This document shows positions 9,127-18,850 of a stretch of 64,000 nucleotides of DNA, piece after piece. The stretch comes from Arenibacter hampyeongensis (GTDB taxonomy: Bacteria; Bacteroidota; Bacteroidia; Flavobacteriales; Flavobacteriaceae), in NCBI RefSeq assembly GCF_002909255.1, contig NZ_PIOB01000008.1, positions 140,318 to 204,317 of the forward strand. The letters run 5' to 3'. The notes below the pieces were generated by a model. The model saw only the letters and a list, made by a program, of their open reading frames with translations. It was not told the origin of the DNA and searched no databases. The translations under genes were made by a program, and so were the position numbers. Position 1 is the first letter of the stretch. Every line of letters begins with the position of its first letter.

Positions 9127-11103
9127 TTATTTCTTATTTGTGGTTTGTGTTATTTTGTCGGATGCTTTTTTTTCAATTTTGTGCAATCCATAATCCACAT
9201 ATAGTTTTATGATGGCAGCAACGGACCAAGCCTGGTGAATGCATCCCTTTCCTTCCGCTGGTTCCGTGCCGTTAAAAATCTCGGAAATACAGTGAATGCC
9301 ATTTTGGAAATAGAAGTGCTGCTTTAATTGTTCCAATTGGGACAGGACCTTTTTTTTATTCTCCAAGGAGGTCCCATATATTTTAAAATACGCCTCAAAA
9401 TATTCATAAAGTAAAAAAGGCCAAACGGTTCCTTGATGATAAGCATGGTCACGTGACCATTGATTTCCTTCGTAAAGGGGTTTGAATTCAGGGTCGTTCG
9501 GGTCCAAGGTGCGAAGTCCAAATGGGGTATAAAGCCTATGTTTCACCGCTTCAAATATGGACTTTTGTTGTTCAAGATTTAAAACGGTGAATGGTAGGCT
9601 AAGGCAATATATTTGATTGGGACGGAAGGTGTTGTCCTGCGAAACACCAGGGATAATTACATCATATAAAGTGCCTTGGGGATTGGTGAAATATTTCGTA
9701 AAATTGGATTCAAACCGACCAATTAAACTCAAATAACAGGCTTCAATTTCAACTTCAAGAACCCTACAGAAATTCTCATAAATCTTAAGTGCACTATACC
9801 AAAGAGCATTGATCTCTACCGGACAGCCTATTCTTGGGGTAATAACCTTTCCTCCCACGATGGCGTCCATCCAGGTAAGTTGAACATTGGCCTCCCCTCC
9901 ATAAATAAACCCTTCTTCAGTTATATGAATATTGTAACGGGCACCGGAAATATGTTGGTCCAAAATATTTTTCAATATTGAAATATGGCTTTTTAGGAAT
10001 GGGAGGTCTTTGAATTTTTGATGGTAATCATGGCTGGCCACAAATAGCCATAAGGTTGCGTCAATAGTATTATAATCAACAGGGTCTTTGGCGTTATCGG
10101 GAAATCGGTCAGGTATCATACCCTGATCTACACTATTGAAAAAGGTATTCAATATAGAATTGGATAACGCTTTTTTGCCAGTGGCGATGGTTAATCCCCG
10201 CATAGCGATCATGGTATCCCTTCCCCAATCCGTAAACCAGTGATAGCCGGCAATGATAGACATGCCATTGGTAGATTTTCTATGGACCAAAAACTGCTCT
10301 CCCGATGCCATAAGGTCTTTGAAAAACCCGGCCTGAAGTTTATAATTTTGTGATGTTGATTTTTTGTTGTGAATGGAAAGAAAATCTTTAATTCCTTTTT
10401 TTACCATATCTTCTTCAACTGTAAAGTAAAGGCTAAGATCTTCTCCGGGCAGCAGCTCATGAACGAGATATCCAATCCTATAATAGTCGCAGACAGACCC
10501 AAGGCCACGGGCTTTACCCTTTGGAAGTATAATATTATTAAACCAACAACGGTCTTCATAATACTGTCCTGCTGTCCACCCAGTAAAAACCGGATGGCTT
10601 CCATATTCGGGGAAAGTTTTTAAATGTCCTTCCTTAAACTCTGTAAAAAAGTTATAACAATTAGCTTCGTGAAAGGTAGTATGAAAGTCATTATAGGCGT
10701 AGAGTGGATGTAATTCCAAAACTATTGGTATTTTTCCATTATTGGTATATGTCACTACCGTGGTGTTGGACCCGGGTACCATTTTTACATTTTTAAGCAA
10801 ATCCCATTCACTACCTGCAAATTGCCAGGTAGGAGTGGGGTTAACCTCAAAGTTCTTTAAATAGTGACAGCCATCAGGGAAAACCACTTTGGGATATTGA
10901 TTGGTTGATAAATTATGATATTGACCATCTAAAAGGACACGTTCCTCTATTTTGGCAACAAACACCATTCTATCTGTAGGTGGTTCAAGAGCAGCTACCA
11001 ATAGGCCATGATATTGTCTAGTATTGGCACCGTTCACAGCCCCAGAGGCATAACCGCCCAGTCCGTTCGTAACCAACCATTCCTTGTTAAAAAGATCCTT
11101 CAA
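9127..11103 (-). CDS. Glycogen debranching enzyme (amylo-alpha-1,6-glucosidase type, GH133-like)
   Basis: A 658-residue cytoplasmic enzyme without signal peptide. The N-terminal domain starts EWLVTNGLGGYASGAVNGANTRQYHGLLVAA, which is written here only in outline and is the hallmark of the archaeal/bacterial GDE N-terminal domain (about residues 5-225). The C-terminal (alpha/alpha)6 barrel (about 270-645) carries the GDE motif WFTDWGRDTMIA near residue 290, then DATLWLF, GGEANVQLTWMDA, and NQWSRDHAYHQGTVWPFLL. It hydrolyses alpha-1,6 branches in glycogen-like glucans. It lies 7 bases downstream of the GH63-like gene on the same strand, so both are almost surely one transcript. Confidence 0.9.
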   Translation of the reverse strand: MKDLFNKEWLVTNGLGGYASGAVNGANTRQYHGLLVAALEPPTDRMVFVAKIEERVLLDGQYHNLSTNQYPKVVFPDGCHYLKNFEVNPTPTWQFAGSEWDLLKNVKMVPGSNTTVVTYTNNGKIPIVLELHPLYAYNDFHTTFHEANCYNFFTEFKEGHLKTFPEYGSHPVFTGWTAGQYYEDRCWFNNIILPKGKARGLGSVCDYYRIGYLVHELLPGEDLSLYFTVEEDMVKKGIKDFLSIHNKKSTSQNYKLQAGFFKDLMASGEQFLVHRKSTNGMSIIAGYHWFTDWGRDTMIAMRGLTIATGKKALSNSILNTFFNSVDQGMIPDRFPDNAKDPVDYNTIDATLWLFVASHDYHQKFKDLPFLKSHISILKNILDQHISGARYNIHITEEGFIYGGEANVQLTWMDAIVGGKVITPRIGCPVEINALWYSALKIYENFCRVLEVEIEACYLSLIGRFESNFTKYFTNPQGTLYDVIIPGVSQDNTFRPNQIYCLSLPFTVLNLEQQKSIFEAVKHRLYTPFGLRTLDPNDPEFKPLYEGNQWSRDHAYHQGTVWPFLLYEYFEAYFKIYGTSLENKKKVLSQLEQLKQHFYFQNGIHCISEIFNGTEPAEGKGCIHQAWSVAAIIKLYVDYGLHKIEKKASDKITQTTNKK

Positions 11104-11110
11104 ATTACTA

Positions 11111-13747
11111 TTATATTTCTTCCATTAAATTTGCTACCAAAGCGGTCCATCCGGTCTGATGTGAGGCCCCAACACCTCTACCACTATCTCCATGAAAATA
11201 CTCATAGAATAGGATAAGGTCCTTAAAATGAGGGTCTTGGTACTTTTCTTTGTGCAAAAGGTGAATGGGCCTGTTACCATCAGCGTCCTTTTCAAAGAGT
11301 TTAATCAATCTCCTTCCAATTTCATCACTAATATCTTTTAAATTCATCGTCTTGCCGTTTCCGGTCGGGTAGGTGAATTTTAACTTGTTCCCAAAATAGC
11401 TGTCATATTCCCTTAGGGAATTAATAAATAAATAGTTCATTGGCATCCAAATTGGCCCTCGCCAGTTGGAGTTCCCACCAAAAATCCCAGTAGTGGATTC
11501 TGCAGGTTCATAATTTATTCCGTAAGTAGTTCCATCTATGTTGATGGTATAAGGATTTTCATGTACCTTGGATAGGGAACGGATGCCGTATTTGGAAAGA
11601 AATTCCTTTTCGTCCAAAATGCTTCCGATCAATTTCTGCAAGCGCTCTTTTGGTACCAAGGACAATAATACATCCTTGTCTTTCGAGTATTCTTCCATAA
11701 CCTGATATTTAGCGTTCTCTATACGGTGTCTACGAAACCACTCCATACTTTTTCTAAATCTCGGAAGTTTATCCAGATATTCCTTTTTTATGTTCAATAC
11801 CGCTGTAAGCGATAATAATCCGGAAATGGAACGCACTTTAATGGGCATGGATTCCCCATTGGGGAATATCAACTTATCATAGAAGAAACCTTCGCTTTCA
11901 TCCCAAGATCCGTTATAGTCCTGACTTATATTATTCAAGGCTTCCGCGATAAAGACAAAATGGCCAAAGTACTTCATGGTCATATCCTCAAAAGATATGT
12001 CTTCCAATGCTATTTCAAGTGCCATCTCCAACATGTTTAGACAATATAAGGCCATCCAGGAGGTTCCGTCTACTTGTTCCAAGACCCCACCTCCTGGAAT
12101 ATCATGGCTACGATCAAAGACACCTATATTATCCAGGCCTAGAAATCCTCCTTCAAAAACATTGTTTTCAAGACTATCTTCCCTGTTTACCCACCACGTA
12201 AAATTTAGGGCCAATTTGTTGAACATTCGTTTTAGGAAGGTAAGATCTCCTTTGCCTGTCCTCTTTTTTTCGATTTGATAAACCTGAAGGGAGGCCCAGG
12301 CTTGGACTGGGGGGTTGACATCGCTGAAATTCCATTCATAGGCAGGAATCTGTCCGTTGGGTGCCATATACCATTCTTTTGTAAATAACAACAGTTGATC
12401 TTTGGCAAAACTGGAATCGACCAAAGCTAGGCTAACACAATGGAATGCGGTGTCCCAGGCTGCAAACCAAGGATATTCCCATTTGTCCGGCATGGCAAGA
12501 ATATCATGGTTCCTTAATGTCTTCCAATTATTGTTTCTTCCGTTAAAACGATTCGGTGGGGGAGGCATTTCTTTATGGTCTCCGTTCAGCCACCTTTCCA
12601 CTTCGTAATTGTAATATTGTTTGGACCATAAAAGTCCGGCGATAGCCTGCTTTTGTGTTTCTTTAGCTTCTTTGGAAGCCGTTTTAAAAGTGGCGTCAAG
12701 GAATTCTTGGGATTCTTGGATTCTTTTTGAAAAGGCAGTATCAAATCCTTTATCGAAGGGGTCTTCCAAAGAGGAGGCGGTCAGCCTCAATTTAATTGTT
12801 TTTGTTTCCCCACCATTAAGGTGCATCTCGTAGAGGGGAGCAAATTTGGTGCCTTGATTATTTTTGGAAATTATGGAATAATCGTTGTTCACCACGGAAT
12901 TATGAAAAAGATCTTTTTTAAAGGGATGATCATTGGGTTGTGCGTAGACCTTTTCCATATTGGTCTCATTCTCGGTAAATAACAAACGGGAAGGTTCTTC
13001 AAAATAAAGATTGTAATTGCCTACATAAATATGGTCAATAGAGACATAGGTTTGGCCATTATGACTTTGTTTTTTAATGAGGGGTTTTTTTGGCATCCCT
13101 ACAAAACTCCATAAGTTCCTGGTCCAAAGGGTGGGAAGAACATGTATGGGTGCCGGTTTGGAACTCCTGTTGCTGATAGATATCTTTATGAGAATATCTT
13201 CATTGTCCGCCTTGGCATATTCCGTAAAGACATCAAAATAGTCGTTGTTTTCGAAGATTCCGGTATCCAATAGCTCATACTCAAATTCGTTTTTTCCACG
13301 TTTTTTATTTTCCGCCACTAATTCTTTATACGGAAATGCATTCTGTGGATATTTATAAAGATGCTTCATATAGGAATGGGTAGGCGTATTCTCTAAATAG
13401 TAATACAATTCCTTCACATCCTCCCCGTGGTTACCTTGGGGCCCTGTTAAACCAAAAAGGCGCTCCTTTAAAATACCATCATTGCCATTCCACAAAGTAA
13501 TACCAAAGCATATATTACAATATCTGTCGGAGATACCGGCTATACCATCTTCTCCCCATCTATAGGCTCTACTGCGGGAATCTTCGTGGGAAAAATAGTT
13601 CCAGGCATCTCCATCCGGACTGTAATCTTCCCTAACTGTCCCCCATTGCCGCTCGCTTAAATAGGGACCCCATTTATGCCAATCCTTTACTTTCGATCGG
13701 GAATCTTCCAATCGCTTTTGTTCCTTGGTTGCTCTATTTTTAGTCAT
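11111..13747 (-). CDS. GH63-like (MGH1-like) glucosidase
   Basis: An 878-residue cytoplasmic protein with no signal peptide. It opens with RLEDSRSKVKDWHKWGPYLSERQWGTVRED, here abbreviated as the RxWGTVREDY stretch conserved in this bacterial GH63 branch. The C-terminal (alpha/alpha)6 barrel (about 400-875) holds WEYPWFAAWDTAFHCVSLAL, GWDxxxH-type acid region, WDESEGFFYD and NSNWRGPIWMPMNYLF, which are the GH63/MGH1 motifs. Relatives hydrolyse alpha-glucosides or alpha-mannosyl/glucosylglycerate, so the substrate is open. The gene leads a two-gene unit with the debranching enzyme. The divergent region to 13940 contains a perfect 12-bp palindrome, acaatatattgt, at 13783-13794. Confidence 0.87.
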   Translation of the reverse strand: MTKNRATKEQKRLEDSRSKVKDWHKWGPYLSERQWGTVREDYSPDGDAWNYFSHEDSRSRAYRWGEDGIAGISDRYCNICFGITLWNGNDGILKERLFGLTGPQGNHGEDVKELYYYLENTPTHSYMKHLYKYPQNAFPYKELVAENKKRGKNEFEYELLDTGIFENNDYFDVFTEYAKADNEDILIKISISNRSSKPAPIHVLPTLWTRNLWSFVGMPKKPLIKKQSHNGQTYVSIDHIYVGNYNLYFEEPSRLLFTENETNMEKVYAQPNDHPFKKDLFHNSVVNNDYSIISKNNQGTKFAPLYEMHLNGGETKTIKLRLTASSLEDPFDKGFDTAFSKRIQESQEFLDATFKTASKEAKETQKQAIAGLLWSKQYYNYEVERWLNGDHKEMPPPPNRFNGRNNNWKTLRNHDILAMPDKWEYPWFAAWDTAFHCVSLALVDSSFAKDQLLLFTKEWYMAPNGQIPAYEWNFSDVNPPVQAWASLQVYQIEKKRTGKGDLTFLKRMFNKLALNFTWWVNREDSLENNVFEGGFLGLDNIGVFDRSHDIPGGGVLEQVDGTSWMALYCLNMLEMALEIALEDISFEDMTMKYFGHFVFIAEALNNISQDYNGSWDESEGFFYDKLIFPNGESMPIKVRSISGLLSLTAVLNIKKEYLDKLPRFRKSMEWFRRHRIENAKYQVMEEYSKDKDVLLSLVPKERLQKLIGSILDEKEFLSKYGIRSLSKVHENPYTINIDGTTYGINYEPAESTTGIFGGNSNWRGPIWMPMNYLFINSLREYDSYFGNKLKFTYPTGNGKTMNLKDISDEIGRRLIKLFEKDADGNRPIHLLHKEKYQDPHFKDLILFYEYFHGDSGRGVGASHQTGWTALVANLMEEI

Positions 13748-13939
13748 TTAATTATGGCCATATATAAGTATAAGTCTGCCGAACAATATATTGTGCATTT
13801 TGGCACCTTAAATACACAATTAAAGATAGTATATGTTTAACACATTTTTAACCTGCCAATGGTTTAATTAGCAACTTTAATGGCATTTTTTTTGTAGCTA
13901 ATTATCTCAATAAAGGAAGTTTAATTAAAATTTTTAAAG

Positions 13940-14449
13940 ATGAAAAAATTTGTGTTCGCCCTATTGTTGGGCTTTTTGGTGCTTGGCTGCCAAGCACAGA
14001 ACGACCAAAACAAATCTAAAGGTGATTTGGCAGAAAAAAACAGGGACAGTCTTTCTGTTGATAAACCAAAAATAAGCTGGAAGGTGGATAAAGAATATGA
14101 CGAGGAGGGAAATGTTATAGGCTATGATTCCATTTATTCCTTCTCCTACGACAATCTTGGGAACTTGCACAAGGATATGAATTTGGATAGTATTATGAAT
14201 TCAATGAAGTTTTTTTCCCAAGGCAATTTATCATCCTTTTTTCAAGATCACGATTTAGGTCGGTTTTTTGAAAAGGATTCCCTGATGAACGGAAACCAAT
14301 ATTTTGATGATTTTTTTGAAAGACAGCGAGCCAATAATTTTTCGGATATGCGGCAATTATTCCAGCAAATGGATTCCCTTCAGAATATGATGATGGAGAA
14401 ACATCGGAATTTTATGCCCGATGAAACTAAAGGTAAATCCAAAATATAG
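13940..14449 (+). CDS. Uncharacterised small lipoprotein
   Basis: A 169-residue lipoprotein with lipobox LVLGC (Cys17). The mature chain is polar and acidic, with repeated short Asp/Ser/Phe/Met-rich stretches (NLDSIMNSMKFFSQG; FQQMDSLQNMMMEKHRN) and no recognisable domain. It could be an envelope-associated structural or stress protein. It is divergent from the GH63-like gene and separated by 243 bases from the next gene. I do not recognise the family. Confidence 0.65.
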   Translation: MKKFVFALLLGFLVLGCQAQNDQNKSKGDLAEKNRDSLSVDKPKISWKVDKEYDEEGNVIGYDSIYSFSYDNLGNLHKDMNLDSIMNSMKFFSQGNLSSFFQDHDLGRFFEKDSLMNGNQYFDDFFERQRANNFSDMRQLFQQMDSLQNMMMEKHRNFMPDETKGKSKI

Positions 14450-14692
14450 GGAAGCTGACGTCTTAAGGGAAAGCATGTAAGTAGGCTTTTTTTTTGATGC
14501 AAAGTAAATCAATCGCTGCTATTCTACGATAATAATGAATATTTAACATAATTCATACCATTCTGTAAAAATGTACATTGTACGTTTCCAAATTAATCTC
14601 TATCTTGACCACCCGTACTTGTCCCAATATTATGGAACAGGTCACAGCATATTTAATTATTAACTGTAAAAACTAATCAAATTAGTAAAGCC

Positions 14693-16009
14693 ATGACCAA
14701 TATTAAAAATAGTAGAAGAGATTTCGTTAAAAGCACTGCCTTGGTATCGGGGGCAATAATTTTACCTACCATGCAAATGAATGCTATGGTTAATGTAGCT
14801 AACGATAAGAAATTAAAGATAGCCTTGATCGGTTGCGGTGGTCGTGGTACAGGTGCTGCCCAACATGCCTTGCAAGCAGATCCGAATGTGGAATTGGTGG
14901 CTATGGCCGATGCTTTTGAAGATAGGTTACAAGGAAGTTTAATGAACTTGCAAAAGGAATTTAAAGATACTAAGAAAGTAAATGTGCCCAAGGCAAATCA
15001 ATTCGTAGGTTTTGATGGAGCGGAAAAGGCAATAGATATGGCAGACGTAGTTATCTTGGCCACTCCTCCAGGATTTAGACCACAGCATTTTGAATATGCC
15101 GTTAACGCTGGTAAGCATGTATTTATGGAAAAGCCAGTGGCTACAGATATACCTGGAGTAAGGAAGGTATTGGCAGCTGCACAAGTTGCAAAGGATAAAA
15201 AGTTAAATGTAGTGGTAGGTCTTCAAAGACATTATCAGGACAATTATTTAGCGGGTATACAACAAATAAAGGATAATAAGATTGGAAAAATAGTGTCTGG
15301 CCAAGTTTATTGGAACAGCGGTGGAGTTTGGGTTAGAGAGAGACAGCCAGGACAATCGGAATTGGAATACCAAATGCGCAATTGGTACTATTTTAATTGG
15401 TTGTGTGGAGATCATATTTTGGAACAGCACATTCATAACATTGATGTTGCCAATTGGTTTATTGGAGAGTATCCAATTTCTGCCCAAGGGTTTGGCGGCA
15501 GACAAGTAAGAACTGGAAAGGACCATGGTGAAATTTTTGATCATCATTTTGTAGAATACACTTACCCAAGCGGTGCGGTAATCGCCAGTCAATGTCGTCA
15601 TATGCCAGAGACCATGAGCAGGGTATCAGAAACTTTTCAAGGTACTAAAGGAACTATTGAAACTTACGGGGATAATACTTTTATAAAGAATTACGATGGA
15701 GGGGAAATATTTACCCATCGTGGTAAGGATGATCCAAACCCTTACCAAGTGGAGCACATTAAACTTTTCGAATCTATCAGGAATAAGGGAGTTATTACTG
15801 ATGCCGAGAATGGAGCAATGAGCACTATGAGTGCCATTGTTGGTAGAATGGCTACCTATTCCGGCCAAGTAATTAAATGGGAAGAGGCTATGACATCCAA
15901 TATCGACCTTGCACCGGATAACTTGACTTGGGATTCACCGGCACCGGTTCAACCCAATGCGGATGGTACTTATAATATACCAATTCCAGGAAAGACCGTA
16001 GTGATCTAA
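14693..16009 (+). CDS. Tat-exported Gfo/Idh/MocA family oxidoreductase
   Basis: A 438-residue protein with a twin-arginine signal (SRRDFVKSTALVSGAIILP). The Rossmann domain follows: IALIGCGGRGTGAAQHAL, VAMADAF, VVILATPPGFRPQHFEYA, and the family lysine motif MEKPVATD. The C-terminal domain contains WNSGGVWVRERQP, NWLCGDHILEQHIHNIDVANW (an expected substrate-binding His/Asp cluster) and AVIASQCRHM. It should act outside the cytoplasm on a sugar-like substrate using bound NAD(P). It differs clearly from the GH109-like member at 25.6 kb. It forms a single-gene unit: a strong terminator lies directly downstream. Confidence 0.85.
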   Translation: MTNIKNSRRDFVKSTALVSGAIILPTMQMNAMVNVANDKKLKIALIGCGGRGTGAAQHALQADPNVELVAMADAFEDRLQGSLMNLQKEFKDTKKVNVPKANQFVGFDGAEKAIDMADVVILATPPGFRPQHFEYAVNAGKHVFMEKPVATDIPGVRKVLAAAQVAKDKKLNVVVGLQRHYQDNYLAGIQQIKDNKIGKIVSGQVYWNSGGVWVRERQPGQSELEYQMRNWYYFNWLCGDHILEQHIHNIDVANWFIGEYPISAQGFGGRQVRTGKDHGEIFDHHFVEYTYPSGAVIASQCRHMPETMSRVSETFQGTKGTIETYGDNTFIKNYDGGEIFTHRGKDDPNPYQVEHIKLFESIRNKGVITDAENGAMSTMSAIVGRMATYSGQVIKWEEAMTSNIDLAPDNLTWDSPAPVQPNADGTYNIPIPGKTVVI

Positions 16010-16031
16010 TTAGTAGTTTCAGTTAATATAG

Positions 16032-16076
16032 AATCCCAATTTTTCTTAAATATTTAAGAAAAATTGGGATTTTTTA
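16032..16076. terminator. Strong hairpin terminator between convergent genes
   Basis: A perfect inverted repeat with two 20-base arms (16032-16051 and 16052-16071), running directly into six T residues on the plus strand. It stands 22 bases after the stop of the Gfo/Idh/MocA gene and 22 bases before the end of the convergent PhoD-like gene. The U-tract serves plus-strand transcription; the hairpin could also slow the opposite one. Confidence 0.9.
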
Positions 16077-16097
16077 TGAGACCCAAAGCGACATATA

Positions 16098-18716
16098 TTA
16101 CATAAGGTCAATTTCCAAAACCTTTTTATTTACCGTTCTTGCCCTGATATTTTTTAAGGTCTTACTTTTATTGTTTTCCACATCCTGGATTACAATGGTA
16201 TATTTTCCTTGATAGAAGACTTTGGGGACAAAAGTGTTTGTTGCCAAGCGAATTGAATAAACTAGCTGGTCGTTTTGATCGAAAACCGAAATCACCGGCT
16301 TGAGTTTTTCTGCAACTTTTATTAAAGGTAACCAAGCCACTGCTTTACGACCATAATTGTCATCTTGTTTTATAGTGATAGGCCACCCTGGAAATTGTTC
16401 ATCTTTACTGCTATTGGGGTCGGCATATCTAGGCCAACATGCTGTTGTTATGGTTCTTTCTTTTTTGTTGAAGGTTACTAAGCCATATCCTGTGGCCCTA
16501 TTGTGAACTATAGCGGGCTCAATCCCCGTGTTGAAAGGATTGCCTACGGCATGGACAGATATTTTATTCCCAAATCCGTCCTCATGATTACCCACATAGG
16601 CGGGATTTTCATAGGTGTGTTCATCACTATTAACTTCCGGCCAGAATCTACGTGGCCAAATATTGTTCAACGCCGGCCCAGCAAAAGCGTAACCACTGTC
16701 GCCATGTTGATCGATCCCGTATTGGATAAAACTTCCCAAATGCTGATCGCCCGCAATATGAAAAGCAAAACATTTTCGAATGGCATTTACTGCCTTGTCC
16801 CTTTCATTGGCAGGCCAACCATTGGAGTCCATATCTACGGTGGGGACATCTCCCAATACATATTCCCCTTTTTTGGGAATAGGCAAGGAGGGAACCACAT
16901 CATCATTGAGGGCAGTATTAGGCAAGGTCGCCACGGTGGCAAAATTGGTTTGGGAAAGAACCACTTTCATCTCTACACCATTGTTCCAATCTTGGGTCCA
17001 ATGATCAATAAATTGATGTTGTCTTTTTCCCAAAAGTACAGCGTCTAGATCTCGGTGTTGTTTTATATCAAATTCTTGGTTTTGTATCCATCCATTTCTG
17101 ACCTGGGCATCAGGAGGCAAAACATGCTTGGGGGCCGATTTAAACTTTCTGTCCTCCAAAATGGCAAAACTAATTCCGCCGTAGTTCCAAGTCGTATAAT
17201 AAACGCCGATATTCTGTTGTACGGGGGTTGGGTCGTAGGGGTCCGGTAAATGGCTGGTCTGTGTAAACTGGACCATGTTCACCCATTCTGCGGGCATTTT
17301 ATATCCACCTGAATCCTGTGCCAACATTCCATGTCCTTCACTGGTATCGGCCTTTTTTCCACTCTCTCCCCATACATTTCCGTGATACACATCGTGATCA
17401 TCGGGGATAATGGCGCAGGGTTTGTGCCTAAACAATTCCCGGTAAGACCAACCGAACATCATCCATTTTCGTAGGTAATCCAAGCATAGGTCGTCCAATT
17501 CTGCGTTACGCTCGGCACCAAACCCCCCGGTGGCTTCGTAAAATTGGTCTCCCAGAAAAAGAATAATATCTGGGTCTAATTTGGAAACATTTTCATGAAC
17601 GTCGTTGTCTGGAAAACCATAGTGGAAATTACAGCTAAAAACAGCAGCTGAAACTGCATCCTTATCCATTGGTTCTTGGGCTATGGTCCCTTCATAAGTG
17701 TATTGGTGGGTTTCATTTTTTAATGGAATTTCGACCAAAATGCGATACGGAATATCCGTGTTGGCAGTCCAGTTATCCACTACTAAGTTCACAGCTCTTC
17801 CAATATGCTCCAATTTTGTGTTTATTCTGGTTTTCCAAATTCCCTGTTCTTTGAATTGAAGCATTACGGAGTGCCCCTTAATCTCTTCTAAGGGAGCCAA
17901 TTGTGCGGTTAGTTTCAGCTTGTTGTTGTGGAGGGTGTACTGTGCAAAGCAAATTGGACCGTATAATTGGTCTTTGTTAGAAACAAGTTGGTCAGAAGAT
18001 ATACTCCAATGGGAAAATCCCACTGAGGGCTGGGATTGGATGTTTTTTTTCGTTTTTAAATCAGCGAGCAAGGCAAAATTGCCTTCAACACTTGTACCTT
18101 CTACTGCTATGTTTTCTTGGGCATGTATTAGTTGATCCGTTATGGGATCCAGTATCAGAACCTTTAATAGGTAATTGGTTTCATAAGGCCTTAACGCTGC
18201 CACCAATTTGTATTTATCCGGTATTTGATTAAGGTTAGTTTCGAAGGTTTGATCTCCAACCAGCAGCTTACCATTTGGGTTAAGCCCTATATCCAGCCCT
18301 TTGCCAAAAACGGCGGCGGATCTGTAATCTTCAAAGGGACCCTTACACCCTAGTCGTATACCCAAACAACCTTCATCTCCCGGTAATTTTTTTTTATTCA
18401 GTAAGCTTATTTCTACACTGGCTGTCAGTGGCGATAAATCATTCGTTTTTTGAACAGTTAGAAGTTGCAGGTTTCTATTTTCAGCCGAAATATTACAAAT
18501 AACCATTCCATCCTTGAGTCTCCAATCCTGCAACCTATTTCCCCAATATTCCGGACCCACCCATTTCATATTTGGCCAGTTGTGCCAATTGCTTTTAAAT
18601 TGTATTTCTTCCAGCTGTTTTTCTTGGCCCACCATTCCTAATGGGAACGCCGAAGCGGAAAAACTGGGCAACAAGCTTCCTAGGGCAATGGTCTTGATAT
18701 ATTTTCGTCTGTTCAT
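16098..18716 (-). CDS. PhoD-like phosphatase/phosphodiesterase with long N-terminal region
   Basis: An 872-residue exported protein with a twin-arginine-like signal (NRRKYIKTIALGSLLPSFSASA). The first 350 or so residues look like beta-rich lectin- and fibronectin-like domains. The PhoD-like metallophosphatase core starts near residue 358 (VFSCNFHYGFPDND), followed by LDPDIILFLGDQFYEATG, IPDDHDVYHGN and FHIAGDQHLGS, which supply the Asp and His metal ligands. PhoD enzymes are Ca/Fe-dependent phosphomonoesterases or diesterases. It follows the SusC/D operon on the same strand after a terminator, so it may be a weak downstream member of that locus or independent. Its usual label is alkaline phosphatase D family; the actual substrate is unknown. 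Confidence 0.82.
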   Translation of the reverse strand: MNRRKYIKTIALGSLLPSFSASAFPLGMVGQEKQLEEIQFKSNWHNWPNMKWVGPEYWGNRLQDWRLKDGMVICNISAENRNLQLLTVQKTNDLSPLTASVEISLLNKKKLPGDEGCLGIRLGCKGPFEDYRSAAVFGKGLDIGLNPNGKLLVGDQTFETNLNQIPDKYKLVAALRPYETNYLLKVLILDPITDQLIHAQENIAVEGTSVEGNFALLADLKTKKNIQSQPSVGFSHWSISSDQLVSNKDQLYGPICFAQYTLHNNKLKLTAQLAPLEEIKGHSVMLQFKEQGIWKTRINTKLEHIGRAVNLVVDNWTANTDIPYRILVEIPLKNETHQYTYEGTIAQEPMDKDAVSAAVFSCNFHYGFPDNDVHENVSKLDPDIILFLGDQFYEATGGFGAERNAELDDLCLDYLRKWMMFGWSYRELFRHKPCAIIPDDHDVYHGNVWGESGKKADTSEGHGMLAQDSGGYKMPAEWVNMVQFTQTSHLPDPYDPTPVQQNIGVYYTTWNYGGISFAILEDRKFKSAPKHVLPPDAQVRNGWIQNQEFDIKQHRDLDAVLLGKRQHQFIDHWTQDWNNGVEMKVVLSQTNFATVATLPNTALNDDVVPSLPIPKKGEYVLGDVPTVDMDSNGWPANERDKAVNAIRKCFAFHIAGDQHLGSFIQYGIDQHGDSGYAFAGPALNNIWPRRFWPEVNSDEHTYENPAYVGNHEDGFGNKISVHAVGNPFNTGIEPAIVHNRATGYGLVTFNKKERTITTACWPRYADPNSSKDEQFPGWPITIKQDDNYGRKAVAWLPLIKVAEKLKPVISVFDQNDQLVYSIRLATNTFVPKVFYQGKYTIVIQDVENNKSKTLKNIRARTVNKKVLEIDLM

Positions 18717-18774
18717 GCTTTTTTATTTAATTGGGGTAAGTGTATTATCTCGGCATCCAAGTCTAAAAATAGAT

Positions 18775-18825
18775 AAAAAAAATGGTTTGTATTGGGAACC
18801 AAAGTAGCACCAAAACAAACCATTT
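18775..18825 (-). terminator. Terminator of the SusC/SusD operon
   Basis: On the minus strand an 11-bp stem (18815-18825 pairing with 18780-18790, loop 24 bases) is followed by a run of eight T residues read from 18782 down to 18775. It is placed 26 bases past the stop of the DUF5007-like gene, as expected for the end of that operon, and before the start of the PhoD-like gene. Confidence 0.75.
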
Positions 18826-18850
18826 ATTAACGGTATTTTACAAGTTTACC

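Noticed and set aside
16503..17048. Long frame on the plus strand opposite the PhoD-like gene.
   Set aside because: It is antisense to the catalytic domain of a well-supported enzyme and shows no independent motif.
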